Shown piece after piece: positions 1 to 8,414 of a stretch of DNA of 64,000 nucleotides (position 1 is the stretch's first letter; each line of letters starts with the position of its first letter). This stretch comes from Devosia sp. SL43 (GTDB lineage: Bacteria; Pseudomonadota; Alphaproteobacteria; Rhizobiales; Devosiaceae). The stretch covers positions 2,472,501 to 2,536,500 of the forward strand of contig NZ_CP063401.1 in assembly GCF_021729885.1 (NCBI RefSeq). Reading direction: 5' to 3'. Below the pieces are notes generated by a model. The model saw nothing but the letters and a program-made list of their open reading frames with translations, made no database searches and was not told the DNA's origin. The position numbers and the translations under genes are program-made.

Positions 1-520
1 CATCCCCACCGGCAAGAATCCGCCAGACGACCTCAATGTCATTATCGAAGTGCCCATGGGCGGCGAGCCGATCAAGTACGAGATCGACAAGGCCAGTGGC
101 GCGCTGTTCGTCGACCGCTTCCTCTATACGCCGATGCGCTATCCGGGCAATTACGGCTTCGTGCCCCATACCCTGTGCGGCGACGGCGACCCGCTCGACG
201 TCATCGTGATGAACTCGCGCCCGCTGGTGCCCGGCGCGGTCGTGCGCTGCCGCCCATTTGGCGTGCTGTTCATGGAAGACGATGGCGGCCAGGACGAGAA
301 AATCCTCGCCGTGCCGGTCAGCAAGCTCACCAAGATGTATGACGCCATCAAGGATATCGGCGACATGCAGGCCATCCAGGTCGAGCGCGTGAAGCACTTT
401 TTCACCCATTACAAGGATCTCGAGCCCGGCAAGTGGGCCAAGATCAGCCATGTTGGCGGCTATGAGGACGCCAAGAAGGTGATCCTCGACTCCATCGAAA
501 TGCACAAGAACGCCAAGTAG
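1..520 (+). CDS. ppa: Inorganic pyrophosphatase, 5' end cut by window
   Basis: Soluble family I pyrophosphatase, hydrolysing cytoplasmic PPi to two phosphates. The frame is open from base 2 and reads [16 protein letters not shown] before the first in-window start-like codon (GTG at 50). That stretch is the conserved N-terminus of the family, so the gene begins just outside the window and only about 5 residues are missing. The visible part has the family core: KYEIDK, the [20 protein letters not shown] stretch, and the metal-binding GDGDPLDV loop. It converges with the cytochrome b561 gene across a hairpin. A membrane pyrophosphatase (hppA) lies 5 kb away, so the organism has both soluble and proton-pumping PPi hydrolysis. 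Confidence 0.97.
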   Translation, partial: IPTGKNPPDDLNVIIEVPMGGEPIKYEIDKASGALFVDRFLYTPMRYPGNYGFVPHTLCGDGDPLDVIVMNSRPLVPGAVVRCRPFGVLFMEDDGGQDEKILAVPVSKLTKMYDAIKDIGDMQAIQVERVKHFFTHYKDLEPGKWAKISHVGGYEDAKKVILDSIEMHKNAK

Positions 521-524
521 GACC

Positions 525-549
525 GATGGGGGCACGCGCTGCCCCCATC
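525..549. terminator. Hairpin between convergent ppa and cytochrome b561 genes
   Basis: A perfect 10-bp stem (GATGGGGGCA / TGCCCCCATC) with a 5-nt loop lies directly after the ppa stop and before the stop of the opposite gene. There is no U-tract on either side, so it may be a weak or Rho-assisted bidirectional terminator. Confidence 0.6.
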
Positions 550-558
550 TCCACCTGA

Positions 559-1095
559 CTAGCGACCGACGCCCATGCGGGCCAGCAGGTGGTCGCGCTT
601 GACGAATTGATGCCACAGCGCCGCACCGATATGGCCGATCAGCAGGGCGATCAGCACGCGCGCCAGGATGCCATGCACGGTGAAGGGTGGCGCCAGGCCG
701 AAATCGGGCAAGGGCAGCGGTGCGGCGCCGAAGAGCTGCAGGTTGGCGCCGGTGAGGATGACGGTGGCAAAGCCGCTCGACACCATGATTAGGATGACGG
801 CGTAGAGCCCGTAATGCACGACATGGGCGGCGAGCGCCTGACCGCGCGACAGGCCAGCCGGATCGGCCGGGCGGCGATCGAGGAACAGCCACCAGACGAT
901 GCGGAGCACGGTGAGCACACCGAGGAGGCTCCCCATGACAGCGTGACCGCGCAGCAGCGTCAGCTTGGCAGCATCATCGGTCGCATTGGCGGCCAGCAGC
1001 CCGCTGATCAGCATGCCCAGGATGGCGAGGGCGGTGATCCAGTGGATGGCAATGGCGACGCTGCCATAGCGGGTTGGACTGCTCTTGATCGACAT
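559..1095 (-). CDS. Cytochrome b561 family membrane protein
   Basis: 178-residue di-haem b-type cytochrome of the bacterial b561 (CybB/YodB) family, probably moving electrons between the quinone pool and a periplasmic partner. It has four hydrophobic segments, with histidines placed for haem ligation in segment 1 (AIHWITALA), in segment 2 (RGHAVMG), in the third (HGILARVLIALLIGHIG) and near the C-terminus (LWHQF). I start at ATG 1095 because an AGGAG sits 8 bases upstream; a longer frame to 1140 would cover the twin repeats and lacks a ribosome site. It is divergent from a MarR gene, and the twin palindromes between them could repress both. Confidence 0.88.
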   Translation of the reverse strand: MSIKSSPTRYGSVAIAIHWITALAILGMLISGLLAANATDDAAKLTLLRGHAVMGSLLGVLTVLRIVWWLFLDRRPADPAGLSRGQALAAHVVHYGLYAVILIMVSSGFATVILTGANLQLFGAAPLPLPDFGLAPPFTVHGILARVLIALLIGHIGAALWHQFVKRDHLLARMGVGR

Positions 1096-1130
1096 TGCAC
1101 GCTCCTTGCGACTGCCGCATTTGCGCGATA

Positions 1131-1168
1131 TAGATAGCACACTATGTATTTAGATAGCAAGCTATGTA
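1131..1168. promoter_or_regulatory. Twin MarR-type operators between cytochrome b561 and marR
   Basis: Two near-identical 18-bp sites lie 20 bp apart (1131-1148 and 1151-1168). Each has the form TAGATAGC-N2-CTATGTA; the second contains the perfect inverted repeat ATAGC-AA-GCTAT. They fill the gap between the divergent genes, and the second ends one base before the marR start. The layout is typical of MarR autoregulation. Binding by the adjacent regulator is inferred. Confidence 0.65.
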
Positions 1169-1169
1169 A

Positions 1170-1619
1170 ATGGCGCTGAGCCGCGAGACCTCGGCCGGTT
1201 ACCTGACCAACTGGGCCGCCCGGCTGTTTGCCCGCGAGCTGGAGCGGCAGCTTGCGGCCAGCGGTATTGCCTCGGCCTATATGCCCGTCATCTTCGCCCT
1301 CGCCGATGGCAGCGCGCTGACGCAAAAGGAACTGGCCCGGCGCGCGGCGGTGGAGCAGCCCACCATGGCCTCGACCCTGAACCGGATGGAGCGCGACGGC
1401 TTCATCACCCGCCGACCCGATCCGGTGGACAAGCGCAGCGCCCTGGTGGCGCTGACGCCGCTGGCGCTGGGCCATGTCGAGACGGTGGAGCGCATTGTCA
1501 GCGCCATCAATTCGCTGGCCCTGGAACAGCTCGATCCCAATGAGCGACGGCAATATATGAGCCTGCTGCGCCGCGTCATCGCTGTGCTCGAAGCGCAGGA
1601 CAAGGATCTGGCGCCGTGA
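1170..1619 (+). CDS. MarR-family transcriptional regulator
   Basis: 149-residue winged-helix regulator. The recognition region (about 50-100) reads LTQKELARRAAVEQPTMASTLNRMERDGFI, followed by the wing RRPDPVDKRSALVALT, which carries the conserved D-x-R. Dimerisation helices lie at both ends. ATG 1170 directly abuts the second operator and has no Shine-Dalgarno sequence, so the message may be leaderless; no better in-frame start exists before the conserved domain. The stop overlaps the GTG of the next gene by 4 bases, so the two are translationally coupled. Likely controls itself, the HODM-like gene and cytochrome b561; the inducer is unknown. Confidence 0.9.
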   Translation: MALSRETSAGYLTNWAARLFARELERQLAASGIASAYMPVIFALADGSALTQKELARRAAVEQPTMASTLNRMERDGFITRRPDPVDKRSALVALTPLALGHVETVERIVSAINSLALEQLDPNERRQYMSLLRRVIAVLEAQDKDLAP

Positions 1620-2497
1620 GCCTGCTGACGCCCTATGATGGCAGCGCCCGCCTGTTTCAGATCGGCATCAAGCCGCTCGACCCCACCGAATGGATCGACG
1701 CCGATGAGAGCCTCGTCGCGCAGCTGGCGGAAAAACGGCGCGTGCTGGCGCAATATCCGGAAAAGACCTTCGTTGCGCAGGCGGATACCGAACACTCCCA
1801 GATCGAACTCCTGCACCTGCTGGCAAGCCATCTCCCCACCCGCTTCCCTGATATCTACCGGCGCGAGGGGGAGTGTATCGCCATCCGGCCCAGCGGGGAC
1901 AAAGTCGATCTGGCCGCAAGACCGGCGCTGCTGACGGCGGCGCATCTGGTGGCCGAAGACCTGGTGCTGCTGCGCCGGGACGACAGCGGCTGGCGGCTCG
2001 TCGCGGCGGCCCTGGCCTTTCCGTCGAGCTGGGTGCTGGCGGAGAAATTCGGCCAGGTGATGCACGACATCCACGCTTCCGTCCCCGGCTTCGGCGCCGG
2101 GACGCGGCCCAGCCAGCTTATCGAGCGCATGTTCGACAATCTGCGCGTCGAGCAGCCGCTGATCCGCTGGAACTGGTCGCTCTATGGCGACGACAGGCTC
2201 TACCATCCTGATAGTGCCGGCCCGCGCCGCTTCGGCGAGGGTGATAGAGCCGATCCGGTGTTTCTGCGGGTCGAGCGGCAGACCCTGAGGCGGCTGCCCG
2301 AGAGCGGCGACATCGTCTTCACCATCCGCATCCATGTCGATCCGCTGGAGCGGCTGGCGGCGCATCCGCAGGCGCCGGCCATTGCGACCGCCTTGATCGA
2401 GCAGGTGACGGCCCTGAGCGACGAACAGGCCGACTACAAGGGCCTGACGCTGGAGCGGCCGCGCCTGTTGGCGCGGCTCGCCGAACTGGCGGGTTAG
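1616..2497 (+). CDS. DUF3445 / haem-dependent oxidative N-demethylase-like protein
   Basis: 293 residues, DUF3445 family, which includes the haem alpha-subunit of heme-dependent oxidative N-demethylase (HODM), an enzyme that removes methyl groups from dimethylamine. Recognisable parts are the N-terminal GIKPLDPTEWID, the LLASHLPTRFPDIY segment and the central block with FPSSWVLAEKFGQVMHDIHASVPGF. It also has the NLRVEQPLIRWNWSLY stretch and the late RVERQTLRRLP motif. Start is GTG 1616, overlapping the marR stop (GTGA). The three other HODM subunits described in Pseudomonas are not next to it, so the substrate is open. It converges with the reductase gene; the stop codons overlap at 2494-2497. 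Confidence 0.8.
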   Translation: MSLLTPYDGSARLFQIGIKPLDPTEWIDADESLVAQLAEKRRVLAQYPEKTFVAQADTEHSQIELLHLLASHLPTRFPDIYRREGECIAIRPSGDKVDLAARPALLTAAHLVAEDLVLLRRDDSGWRLVAAALAFPSSWVLAEKFGQVMHDIHASVPGFGAGTRPSQLIERMFDNLRVEQPLIRWNWSLYGDDRLYHPDSAGPRRFGEGDRADPVFLRVERQTLRRLPESGDIVFTIRIHVDPLERLAAHPQAPAIATALIEQVTALSDEQADYKGLTLERPRLLARLAELAG

Positions 2498-3048
2498 TCG
2501 GCGCGCTTCGCATAAGTCAGCACGACATTGCCCTTGGAGGTCTGCTGGCTGCTGACGAGGCTCAGCCGCGTGGTGGGCGTTGCGGCATCGAACAGGCGCC
2601 GCCCCTTGCCGCTGATGACAGGATGCATGATCAACGTCAGCTCATCCATCAGGCCCGAGATCAGCAGCTGCCGCACCAGCGACATGCCGGCCATGGCCGA
2701 AATGGTGCCGCCCGGCTGCGCCTTGAGCTCGCGCACGAAGGCTTCGAGCTCGCCCTCGATCAGGGTGGAATGGCTCCAGGCCATGTCTGACGGCTTGAGA
2801 CTGCGCGAGGCGACGAATTTGGGCACGGCGTTGATGAAGCCGGCGAAATCCATGTCCTGCCCGGCATTGGGCCAGTAGCCGGCCCACTCCTCGTAGCCCT
2901 GGCGGCCCATCAGCACCGTATCGACCTCGGCCATGACGCCGCCGAGCATCTGGCCCAGTTCGTCGTCAAAGCTGTCGAACTGGAACTGATCGGGCGCCTC
3001 GGCAACGCCATCGACGGAATAGAACAGGCCGGCTGTGAGTTTACGCAT
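2494..3048 (-). CDS. Dihydrofolate reductase-fold (RibD C-terminal domain) protein
   Basis: 184-residue stand-alone RibD-C/DHFR-fold oxidoreductase of the YyaP/YwjB type. The N-terminus MRKLTAGLFYSVDGVAEAP is the usual first strand and loop, followed by DTVLMGRQGYEEWAGYWP. The typical GTISAMAGMSLVRQLLISGLMDELTLIMHPVISGKGRRLF segment carries the nucleotide-binding loop and helix. Function of this family is poorly known; NAD(P)H-dependent reduction is inferred from the fold. Start ATG 3048 has GGGAGA 6 bases upstream. Confidence 0.88.
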   Translation of the reverse strand: MRKLTAGLFYSVDGVAEAPDQFQFDSFDDELGQMLGGVMAEVDTVLMGRQGYEEWAGYWPNAGQDMDFAGFINAVPKFVASRSLKPSDMAWSHSTLIEGELEAFVRELKAQPGGTISAMAGMSLVRQLLISGLMDELTLIMHPVISGKGRRLFDAATPTTRLSLVSSQQTSKGNVVLTYAKRAD

Positions 3049-3760
3049 ATGAAGTCTCCCGTGTGTCTGGCCGTCCCTCTTGGTGGCCGTCTGACCAAGC
3101 GACGAGCGGCAGGGCGTGGCTTCGACATTTTGCGGCGGATTTTTCTGCGCACCGTTTGGGCGTGCCAGAGCGCCGCCTGCAATGCGGTTGTCCATAGGTC
3201 GCATGCCCAAGAGGGCAGCGAGGGCAGACCCCGAGACGGCTTTCGCCTCTGGTAAAGTAAAAAATGAGACGGAAGCCGTCTCGGGGTGCCGGTTTTTGGA
3301 ACAGCACGGGAGGGTCGCGCACACGCTTCCGTCCGGGCCCGAACCTGTGGGAGAAGGCAAAATCCCCACCCGGCCCACTCCACCACTGTTCGCCTGCAGG
3401 CCGCCGTGTGGGGTGATGGGGGGAGTATGGCTCAGGATTTGGGGGCGGGGAGAAGAGGGATAAGTCGGTGCACTTGGCCTACCCCCACCCTCACTCCCTC
3501 CCCACAAGCCTGGCCGGCGCTACCCCGACTGTCTTGCCACGGACCGAGGCCTCCCTCCCCCTTGTGGGGAGGGATCAAGGGTGGGGGTGGTTTAGCCCGG
3601 ATATAGGGGCTCTCATCCCACCTATGGAAATCGTTCCATGTTGCCACACACGCGATCGTCACCCTCGGGCTTGACCCGAGGGCTCTACACTTGCGGAGCG
3701 CTCGGTAAGTACAGTGCCTCGGGTGAAGCCCGAGGGTGACGGCCGGTGGGTATGGCAGCA
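3049..3760. repeat. Gene-free stretch filled with palindromic repeat elements
   Basis: No credible gene in 712 bases. It holds three separate inverted repeats. (1) 3229-3286, arms CCCCGAGACGGCTT and its complement around an AT-rich 30-nt loop. (2) 3480-3590, an interrupted palindrome built on CTTGTGGGGAGGG with flanking GGGTGGGGG, of the same family as 9069-9216. (3) 3658-3740, 24-nt imperfect arms beginning GTCACCCTCGGG. These look like small non-coding interspersed elements rather than terminators, since each is 60-110 bp long. Confidence 0.7.
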
Positions 3761-4336
3761 CTAGACCCCTGCCAGAAACGCCAGCACCCGCTGCATCACC
3801 AGCGCGGCTGCGTCCGCGTCATAGTCCGCCAGCGACGTGTCGGTGAACAGGTGCCCCGTGCCGGGATAGAGGAACATTTCGCCGTCCTCGGCCTCGGCCA
3901 CGATCGCGCGCGCCGCGTCGATATCGCCGCTATCGACGAATTCGGGGTCGCCATCCATGGCGTGAATCTGCACCGGAACCTGGACGGGCCAGTGCGGCGA
4001 GAATTCGCTGACGGTTATGGCGCCGTGGAGGAAAATGGCGGCGCGGGCGCCGGGGCGGGTCTGCGCCAGATACTGCGCCGGGAGCACGCCCATCGACATG
4101 CCGAGATAGACGATGTCGGCAGGGAGGCTCTCCGTCGCTGCGGCGCCGCGGGCGATGATGGTGGAGAAGCCCAGCGTCTGCACATGGGCCATGCCATCGG
4201 CGATGGAGGCGAAGCGCTGGCCGTCGAGCAGGTCGGGCGTGTGGACGGTATGCCCGGCGGCTCGGATTGCGTCAGCGATGGCGATGACGCCGGGGGTTAG
4301 GCCTTGCACGTGGTGGAGGAGGAGGATGGTGGGCAT
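3761..4336 (-). CDS. Dienelactone hydrolase family protein
   Basis: 191-residue alpha/beta hydrolase of the dienelactone hydrolase family (usual length 190-240). It starts with TILLLHHVQGLTPGVIAIADAIRAAGHTVHTPDL, has the nucleophile elbow GMSMG near residue 80, and the catalytic His in PGTGHLFTD near 160. The elbow carries Ser where classical dienelactone hydrolases have Cys, so it may act on ordinary esters. No chlorocatechol genes are nearby. A single-gene unit, isolated between repeat-rich gaps. Confidence 0.82.
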   Translation of the reverse strand: MPTILLLHHVQGLTPGVIAIADAIRAAGHTVHTPDLLDGQRFASIADGMAHVQTLGFSTIIARGAAATESLPADIVYLGMSMGVLPAQYLAQTRPGARAAIFLHGAITVSEFSPHWPVQVPVQIHAMDGDPEFVDSGDIDAARAIVAEAEDGEMFLYPGTGHLFTDTSLADYDADAAALVMQRVLAFLAGV

Positions 4337-4556
4337 GGCTGTCTCCTGTGTCGTTAAGAACGAGACGTTGAGAGTTCGGTGAAATCACCCGTCCCCCCAT
4401 AAAGGGGAGGTGCTGTCTGGTGGGTGGGTGAGATTGTGCCACTCGGACCACTGAGCAGGCAAGCGCGATAGCAAGCATGGTGTGGCTGTTTTGTCTTTAT
4501 GCTTGCAATATTTAGCAAGCATGCTATCCGTCATTCAGCAAGCATGGAGACGATTC
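4337..4556. promoter_or_regulatory. P63C gene upstream region with four GCAAGCAT motifs
   Basis: The 8-mer GCAAGCAT occurs at 4471-4478, 4515-4522 and 4538-4545 on this strand and at 4499-4506 on the other. All four lie within 75 bp just before the P63C-domain gene and the last overlaps its ribosome site. Spacings (28, 16, 23) are irregular. They look like protein-binding sites, perhaps for autoregulation. Further left, 4391-4428 carries a degenerate copy of the CCCTCCCC repeat family. Confidence 0.5.
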
Positions 4557-5552
4557 GTGGACACACCTCAGAGTAAAGGCGGCAAGGCTCGCGCTGAACG
4601 GCTGACCGCCACTGAGCGCGCTACAATAGCTAGTCAGGCCGCTAAGGCACGGTGGGCAGAGACTGCAAATTTGCCTAAGGCCACACACATGGGGTCGCTG
4701 GTGATTGGCGACGCCGAAATCCCCTGTGCGGTCCTCTCGGATGGAACGCGTTTATTAACACAAGCAGGATTTCTTGGCGCACTAGGCCGCTCCACCAAGC
4801 CAAAGGGACGATCTCAGCAGGTAACAAACGATCTCCCCCCTTTCTTGGCAACTAAGAGCCTCCACTCGCTAATTACCCAGGAAATAATCGACGAAACCGT
4901 TCCCATTGCTTTCGTGACCACCACCGGCGGTAAAGCCTTGGGATACAGGGCGGAGTTGTTGCCAAAGGTCTGTGACCTCTTCCTTGAGGCGAGGACTTTG
5001 AACTTGCTGACGCCGCAGCAGAGTTCGATCGCAGAGAGCAGCGAGATGCTGGTTCGATCTCTCGCGAAAGTTGGCATTGTGGCCTTGGTGGATGAGGCCA
5101 CTGGCTTCCAGACTGATCGTGACCGGGACGCGCTACACAAGCTGTTGTCAGCGTATCTTGTTGAAGAAAGATTGGCTTGGGCGAAGCGCTTCCCGGACGA
5201 ATTTTACAAGCAGATATATCGGCTAAAAGGATGGGCTTGGCCCGTCAAAAACGCAAAAACCCCACTGCTTGGTCATATTACAAATGATGTTGTCTATGAT
5301 CGCCTACCTGAGGGAGTTTTGCCTAAATTGCGTGAACTCAATCCCACGGACGAGGATTCAAAGCGCCGGAAATTCAAGCATCATCAGTTTCTCTCACAGG
5401 AGGTTGGTCAACCAGATCTGCGTGACCACATTCTTCAGATCCTACCCATCATGAAGATCTCCAAAGACTGGAAAGGCTTTAAGCGCCATCTCGACGTAGC
5501 CTTTCCAAAGGCCGGTGAGCAGATTGAACTAGATATCGATGACGAGAAATAG
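4557..5552 (+). CDS. P63C domain-containing protein (accessory, function unknown)
   Basis: 331 residues. The N-terminus has the basic GGKARAERLTATERATIA / AAKARW motif common in plasmid- and phage-type proteins. Residues about 205-300 are a P63C domain (RFPDEFYKQIYRLKGW, PLLGHITNDVVYDRLPEG, QPDLRDHILQILPIMKIS). The domain's role is not established. I chose GTG 4557 because GGAG lies 7 bases upstream and the family motif follows at once; the longer frame from 4482 would translate the repeat cluster. Base composition is clearly more AT-rich than the neighbours, with codons such as TTA, AAA and ATA. This suggests horizontal acquisition, though no integrase or transposase is adjacent. A strong terminator follows. 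Confidence 0.85.
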   Translation: MDTPQSKGGKARAERLTATERATIASQAAKARWAETANLPKATHMGSLVIGDAEIPCAVLSDGTRLLTQAGFLGALGRSTKPKGRSQQVTNDLPPFLATKSLHSLITQEIIDETVPIAFVTTTGGKALGYRAELLPKVCDLFLEARTLNLLTPQQSSIAESSEMLVRSLAKVGIVALVDEATGFQTDRDRDALHKLLSAYLVEERLAWAKRFPDEFYKQIYRLKGWAWPVKNAKTPLLGHITNDVVYDRLPEGVLPKLRELNPTDEDSKRRKFKHHQFLSQEVGQPDLRDHILQILPIMKISKDWKGFKRHLDVAFPKAGEQIELDIDDEK

Positions 5553-5583
5553 AAGGCCCGGGGTTTCCCCCGGGCCTTCTTCA
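5553..5583 (+). terminator. Rho-independent terminator after P63C gene
   Basis: A GC-rich hairpin (GAAGGCCCGGGG with its complement CCCCGGGCCTTC) starts at the stop codon and is followed by TTCATT. Its position directly after the P63C gene, and before a convergent hppA, makes it the end of that unit. Confidence 0.8.
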
Positions 5584-5596
5584 TTCCAGTCCCGCC

Positions 5597-5630
5597 GCCC
5601 TCGTGGTTCGATAGGCTCACCATGAGGGCT
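5597..5630. repeat. Half copy of the 130-bp CCCTCGTGGTTCGA palindrome
   Basis: GCCCTCGTGGTTCGA followed by CTCACCATGAGGGCT matches the left arm and part of the inner arm of the full elements at 7962-8095 and 18222-18354. The right half is missing. Confidence 0.6.
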
Positions 5631-5659
5631 GCATCGGGGCTAACCCAGATGCGCCTGGG

Positions 5660-7801
5660 CTAACCCAGATGCGCCAGCACCGCCAACAGCAACAACGCCA
5701 CGATATTGGTGATCTTGATCATCGGGTTCACGGCCGGGCCGGCCGTGTCCTTGTAGGGGTCGCCGACGGTGTCGCCGGTGACCGAGGCCTTGTGGGCGTC
5801 GCTGCCCTTGTGATGCACCACGCCGTGGCTGTCGGTGAAGCCGTCTTCAAAGCTCTTCTTGGCATTGTCCCAGGCGCCGCCGCCGGCGGTCATGGAAATA
5901 GCCACGAAAAGTCCGGTGACGATGACGCCCATCAGCATGGCGCCCAGGGCCGAGAAGCCGGCGGCGGGGCCGGCGATCCAGTTGATCAGGAAGAACACCA
6001 CGATCGGTGACAGCACCGGCAGCAGCGACGGTACGATCATTTCCTTGATCGCCGCCTTGGTCAGCATGTCGACGGCCCGGCCGTAGTCGGGCTTTTCGGT
6101 GCCGAGCATGATGCCGGGACGCTCCTTGAACTGGCGGCGCACTTCCACCACCACCGATTGCGCGGCGCGGCCGACGGCTGTCATCGACATGCCGCCGAAG
6201 AGGAAGGGCAACAGGCCACCGAACAGCAGGCCCACCACGACATAAGGGTCGGCCAGCGAGAAGGTGAGCGTGCCCATGCCCTTGAAGATTTCGGGGGCAT
6301 CAGGGAGCGAGGAGAAGTAGATCAGGTCCTGCGTGTAGGCGGCGAAGAGGACGAGGGCGCCCAGGCCCGCCGAACCGATGGCATAGCCCTTGGTGACGGC
6401 CTTGGTGGTGTTGCCCACGGCATCGAGCGCGTCGGTATTGTGGCGCACTTCCTTGTCGAGGCCAGCCATTTCGGCAATGCCACCGGCATTATCGGTGACC
6501 GGACCAAACGCGTCGAGCGCCACCACAATACCGGCAAGAGCCAGCATGGTGGCCACGGCGAAGGCGATGCCGAAGAGGCCCGCGATCGAATAGGTGACGA
6601 TGATGCCGGCGATGATGACGAGCGCCGGCAGGGCGGTGGATTCGAGCGATACGGCAAGGCCCTGGATGACGTTGGTGCCATGGCCGGTGACCGAGGCTTC
6701 GGCGATGGAGTTGACCGGGCGACGGCCCGTGCCGGTGTAATATTCGGTGATGACGATGATGAGGCCGGTAATGACCAGGCCCACCACGCCGCACCAGAAC
6801 AGGCTCATCGGGGTGAAGGTCTTGTCGTTGGCGGCGATCTCGACATTGAGGTCGCCGAAGACGAACCACAGCACCGGGAGCAGGGCGATGAGCGACAGCA
6901 CACCGGTGGCGATGATGCCCTTGTAGAGCGCGCCCATGATGTTGTTGTCGGCGCCGAGTTTGACGAAATAGGTGCCGATGATCGAGGTGATGACGCAGGC
7001 GCCGCCGATGGCCAGCGGCAGCACCATGCCCATCAGCTTGAAGGCGTCGGGCAGGATGATGGCGGCCAGCACCATGGTGGCGACGATGGTCACCACATAG
7101 GTTTCGAACAGGTCGGCGGCCATGCCGGCGCAGTCGCCGACATTGTCGCCCACGTTATCGGCAATGGTGGCCGGATTGCGCGGATCGTCTTCCGGAATGC
7201 CGGCCTCGACCTTGCCCACCATGTCGCCGCCGACATCGGCACCCTTGGTGAAGATGCCGCCGCCCAGACGGGCGAAGATGGAAATCAGCGAGGCGCCGAA
7301 GCTGAGGGCCACCAGCGCATCGATGACGGTACGGCTGGTGGGCGCAAAGCCCATGCCGGTGAGAACCATGAAATAGATGGTGACGCCGAGCAGGCCCAGG
7401 CCAGCCACCAGCATGCCGGTAACCGCGCCGGACTTGAAGGCGAGGTCGAGACCCTTGCCGAGCGAGGAAATCGCCGCCTGGGCGACGCGCACATTGGCGC
7501 GCACCGAGACGTTCATGCCGATGAAGCCGGCCGCGCCCGAGAGCACAGCGCCGAGCAGGAAGCCAATGGCGGCATAGATGCCGAGCAGGAAATAGGCGGC
7601 GACAAGGATCACCACGCCGACAATGGCGATGGTGGTATATTGCCGCTTGAGATAGGCCGATGCACCTTCCCGGACGGCTGCCGAGATTTCCTGCATGCGG
7701 GCCGACCCCTGATCGGCATTGAGCAATTGCTGGGTGGTGTATGCGCCATAAACGATAGCCAGACCGCCACAGGCGACGATCAGCCAGAGTGCCAAAGTCA
7801 T
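5660..7801 (-). CDS. hppA: K+-independent H+-translocating membrane pyrophosphatase
   Basis: 713-residue integral membrane PPase with about 16 hydrophobic segments. It couples PPi hydrolysis to proton export across the cytoplasmic membrane. The catalytic block [19 protein letters not shown] is at about 205-223, preceded by [26 protein letters not shown] Lys at about 467 ([17 protein letters not shown]) is the known marker of the K+-independent class, where K+-dependent enzymes have Ala. ATG 7801 was chosen over longer frames because GAGGGA lies 6 bases upstream and the hydrophobic N-terminus follows. Monocistronic, with a roughly 160-base leader before the upstream palindrome; the leader holds a small CCGG-closed hairpin but no riboswitch I can name. 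Confidence 0.96.
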   Translation of the reverse strand: MTLALWLIVACGGLAIVYGAYTTQQLLNADQGSARMQEISAAVREGASAYLKRQYTTIAIVGVVILVAAYFLLGIYAAIGFLLGAVLSGAAGFIGMNVSVRANVRVAQAAISSLGKGLDLAFKSGAVTGMLVAGLGLLGVTIYFMVLTGMGFAPTSRTVIDALVALSFGASLISIFARLGGGIFTKGADVGGDMVGKVEAGIPEDDPRNPATIADNVGDNVGDCAGMAADLFETYVVTIVATMVLAAIILPDAFKLMGMVLPLAIGGACVITSIIGTYFVKLGADNNIMGALYKGIIATGVLSLIALLPVLWFVFGDLNVEIAANDKTFTPMSLFWCGVVGLVITGLIIVITEYYTGTGRRPVNSIAEASVTGHGTNVIQGLAVSLESTALPALVIIAGIIVTYSIAGLFGIAFAVATMLALAGIVVALDAFGPVTDNAGGIAEMAGLDKEVRHNTDALDAVGNTTKAVTKGYAIGSAGLGALVLFAAYTQDLIYFSSLPDAPEIFKGMGTLTFSLADPYVVVGLLFGGLLPFLFGGMSMTAVGRAAQSVVVEVRRQFKERPGIMLGTEKPDYGRAVDMLTKAAIKEMIVPSLLPVLSPIVVFFLINWIAGPAAGFSALGAMLMGVIVTGLFVAISMTAGGGAWDNAKKSFEDGFTDSHGVVHHKGSDAHKASVTGDTVGDPYKDTAGPAVNPMIKITNIVALLLLAVLAHLG

Positions 7802-7961
7802 AGAAAGTCCCTCTAGATTTCCTCCAGGGACTCGACTGCCGGCCCGCCGGTCCTCCAACCGGTGTGGTGCCTGCCCTCCTACGAGCCCCTTCCAGCGTGG
7901 AAGATTAGCCAGATTGAGGGGTTAAGCAATGGATATTGCGATGATTTGTCGCGGTGGGTTG

Positions 7962-8095
7962 GTGCCACGCCCTCGTGGTTCGAGGCTCGCAAAGGGCTCG
8001 CACCTCACCATGAGGGCTACTGGGACACCGCACCAGGAGTAGACCTCATGGTGAGGGGGGAGCGTAGCGACCCTCGAACCACGAGGGCGTGGCAC
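7962..8095. repeat. 130-bp interspersed palindrome, copy 1
   Basis: Outer arms GTGCCACGCCCTCGTGGTTC and its exact complement enclose inner arms ACCTCACCATGAGG / CCTCATGGTGAGG and a short centre, so the whole element can fold into a long cruciform. A diverged full copy is at 18222-18354 and a half copy at 5597-5630. It touches the last base of the DUF167 stop. No coding potential. Confidence 0.8.
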
Positions 8096-8409
8096 TAACC
8101 GAGCCCGCCGAGCAAGGCAGCCAGCGCCGCACCATCCCCCACCACATCAAGCGTCTTGAGCCGCGCCGTCCCCCCGCTCGTCACGCTCACCGCCGATTTG
8201 GGCACATCGAGCGCCTTGGCCACCAGCGCGACGACCGCGGCGTTGGCCTTGCCCTTGTCGGGCACCGCGCTCACCCGCAATCGCAGCACGGCCGTGCCAT
8301 CGTCGCGGATCTCGACACCCTCGATGGCGTCGCGACCTGCATTGGGGGTGACGCGAACAAAAAGGCTCAGCCCGTTGGGGCTGAGCCGGTAGCAGAGCGG
8401 CGCGGTCAA
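8095..8409 (-). CDS. DUF167 (YggU-type) protein
   Basis: 104-residue small DUF167 protein. Core: LSLFVRVTPNAGRDAIEG, then LRLRVSAVPDKGKANAAVVALVAKALDVPKSAVSVTSGGTARLKTLDV, which is the family signature (VRLTPNA, PPxxGKAN, K..V.I..G..SR.K). It has no established activity. It follows yggT on the same strand, as it commonly does. TTG 8409 is proposed as start because it lies 5 bases after the yggT stop with AAGG in front; the upstream in-frame sequence belongs to yggT in another frame. Confidence 0.85.
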   Translation of the reverse strand: MTAPLCYRLSPNGLSLFVRVTPNAGRDAIEGVEIRDDGTAVLRLRVSAVPDKGKANAAVVALVAKALDVPKSAVSVTSGGTARLKTLDVVGDGAALAALLGGLG

Positions 8410-8414
8410 CGGCC

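Noticed and set aside
4471..4545. GCAAGCAT repeats as a CRISPR array or plasmid iterons
   Set aside because: The unit is only 8 bp, spacing is irregular, one copy is inverted, no cas or rep gene is near.
4337..5600. Prophage or insertion sequence around the P63C gene
   Set aside because: No integrase, transposase, terminal repeats or target duplication could be found; only the single AT-richer gene stands out.
6158..7816. Long open frame (552 codons) on the plus strand opposite hppA
   Set aside because: His/Asp/Gly-rich low-complexity translation, the mirror of a high-GC gene with third-position bias. hppA on the other strand is unmistakable.
7802..7961. Riboswitch in the hppA leader
   Set aside because: Only a short CCGG-closed hairpin is visible; no core of a known riboswitch class was recognised.
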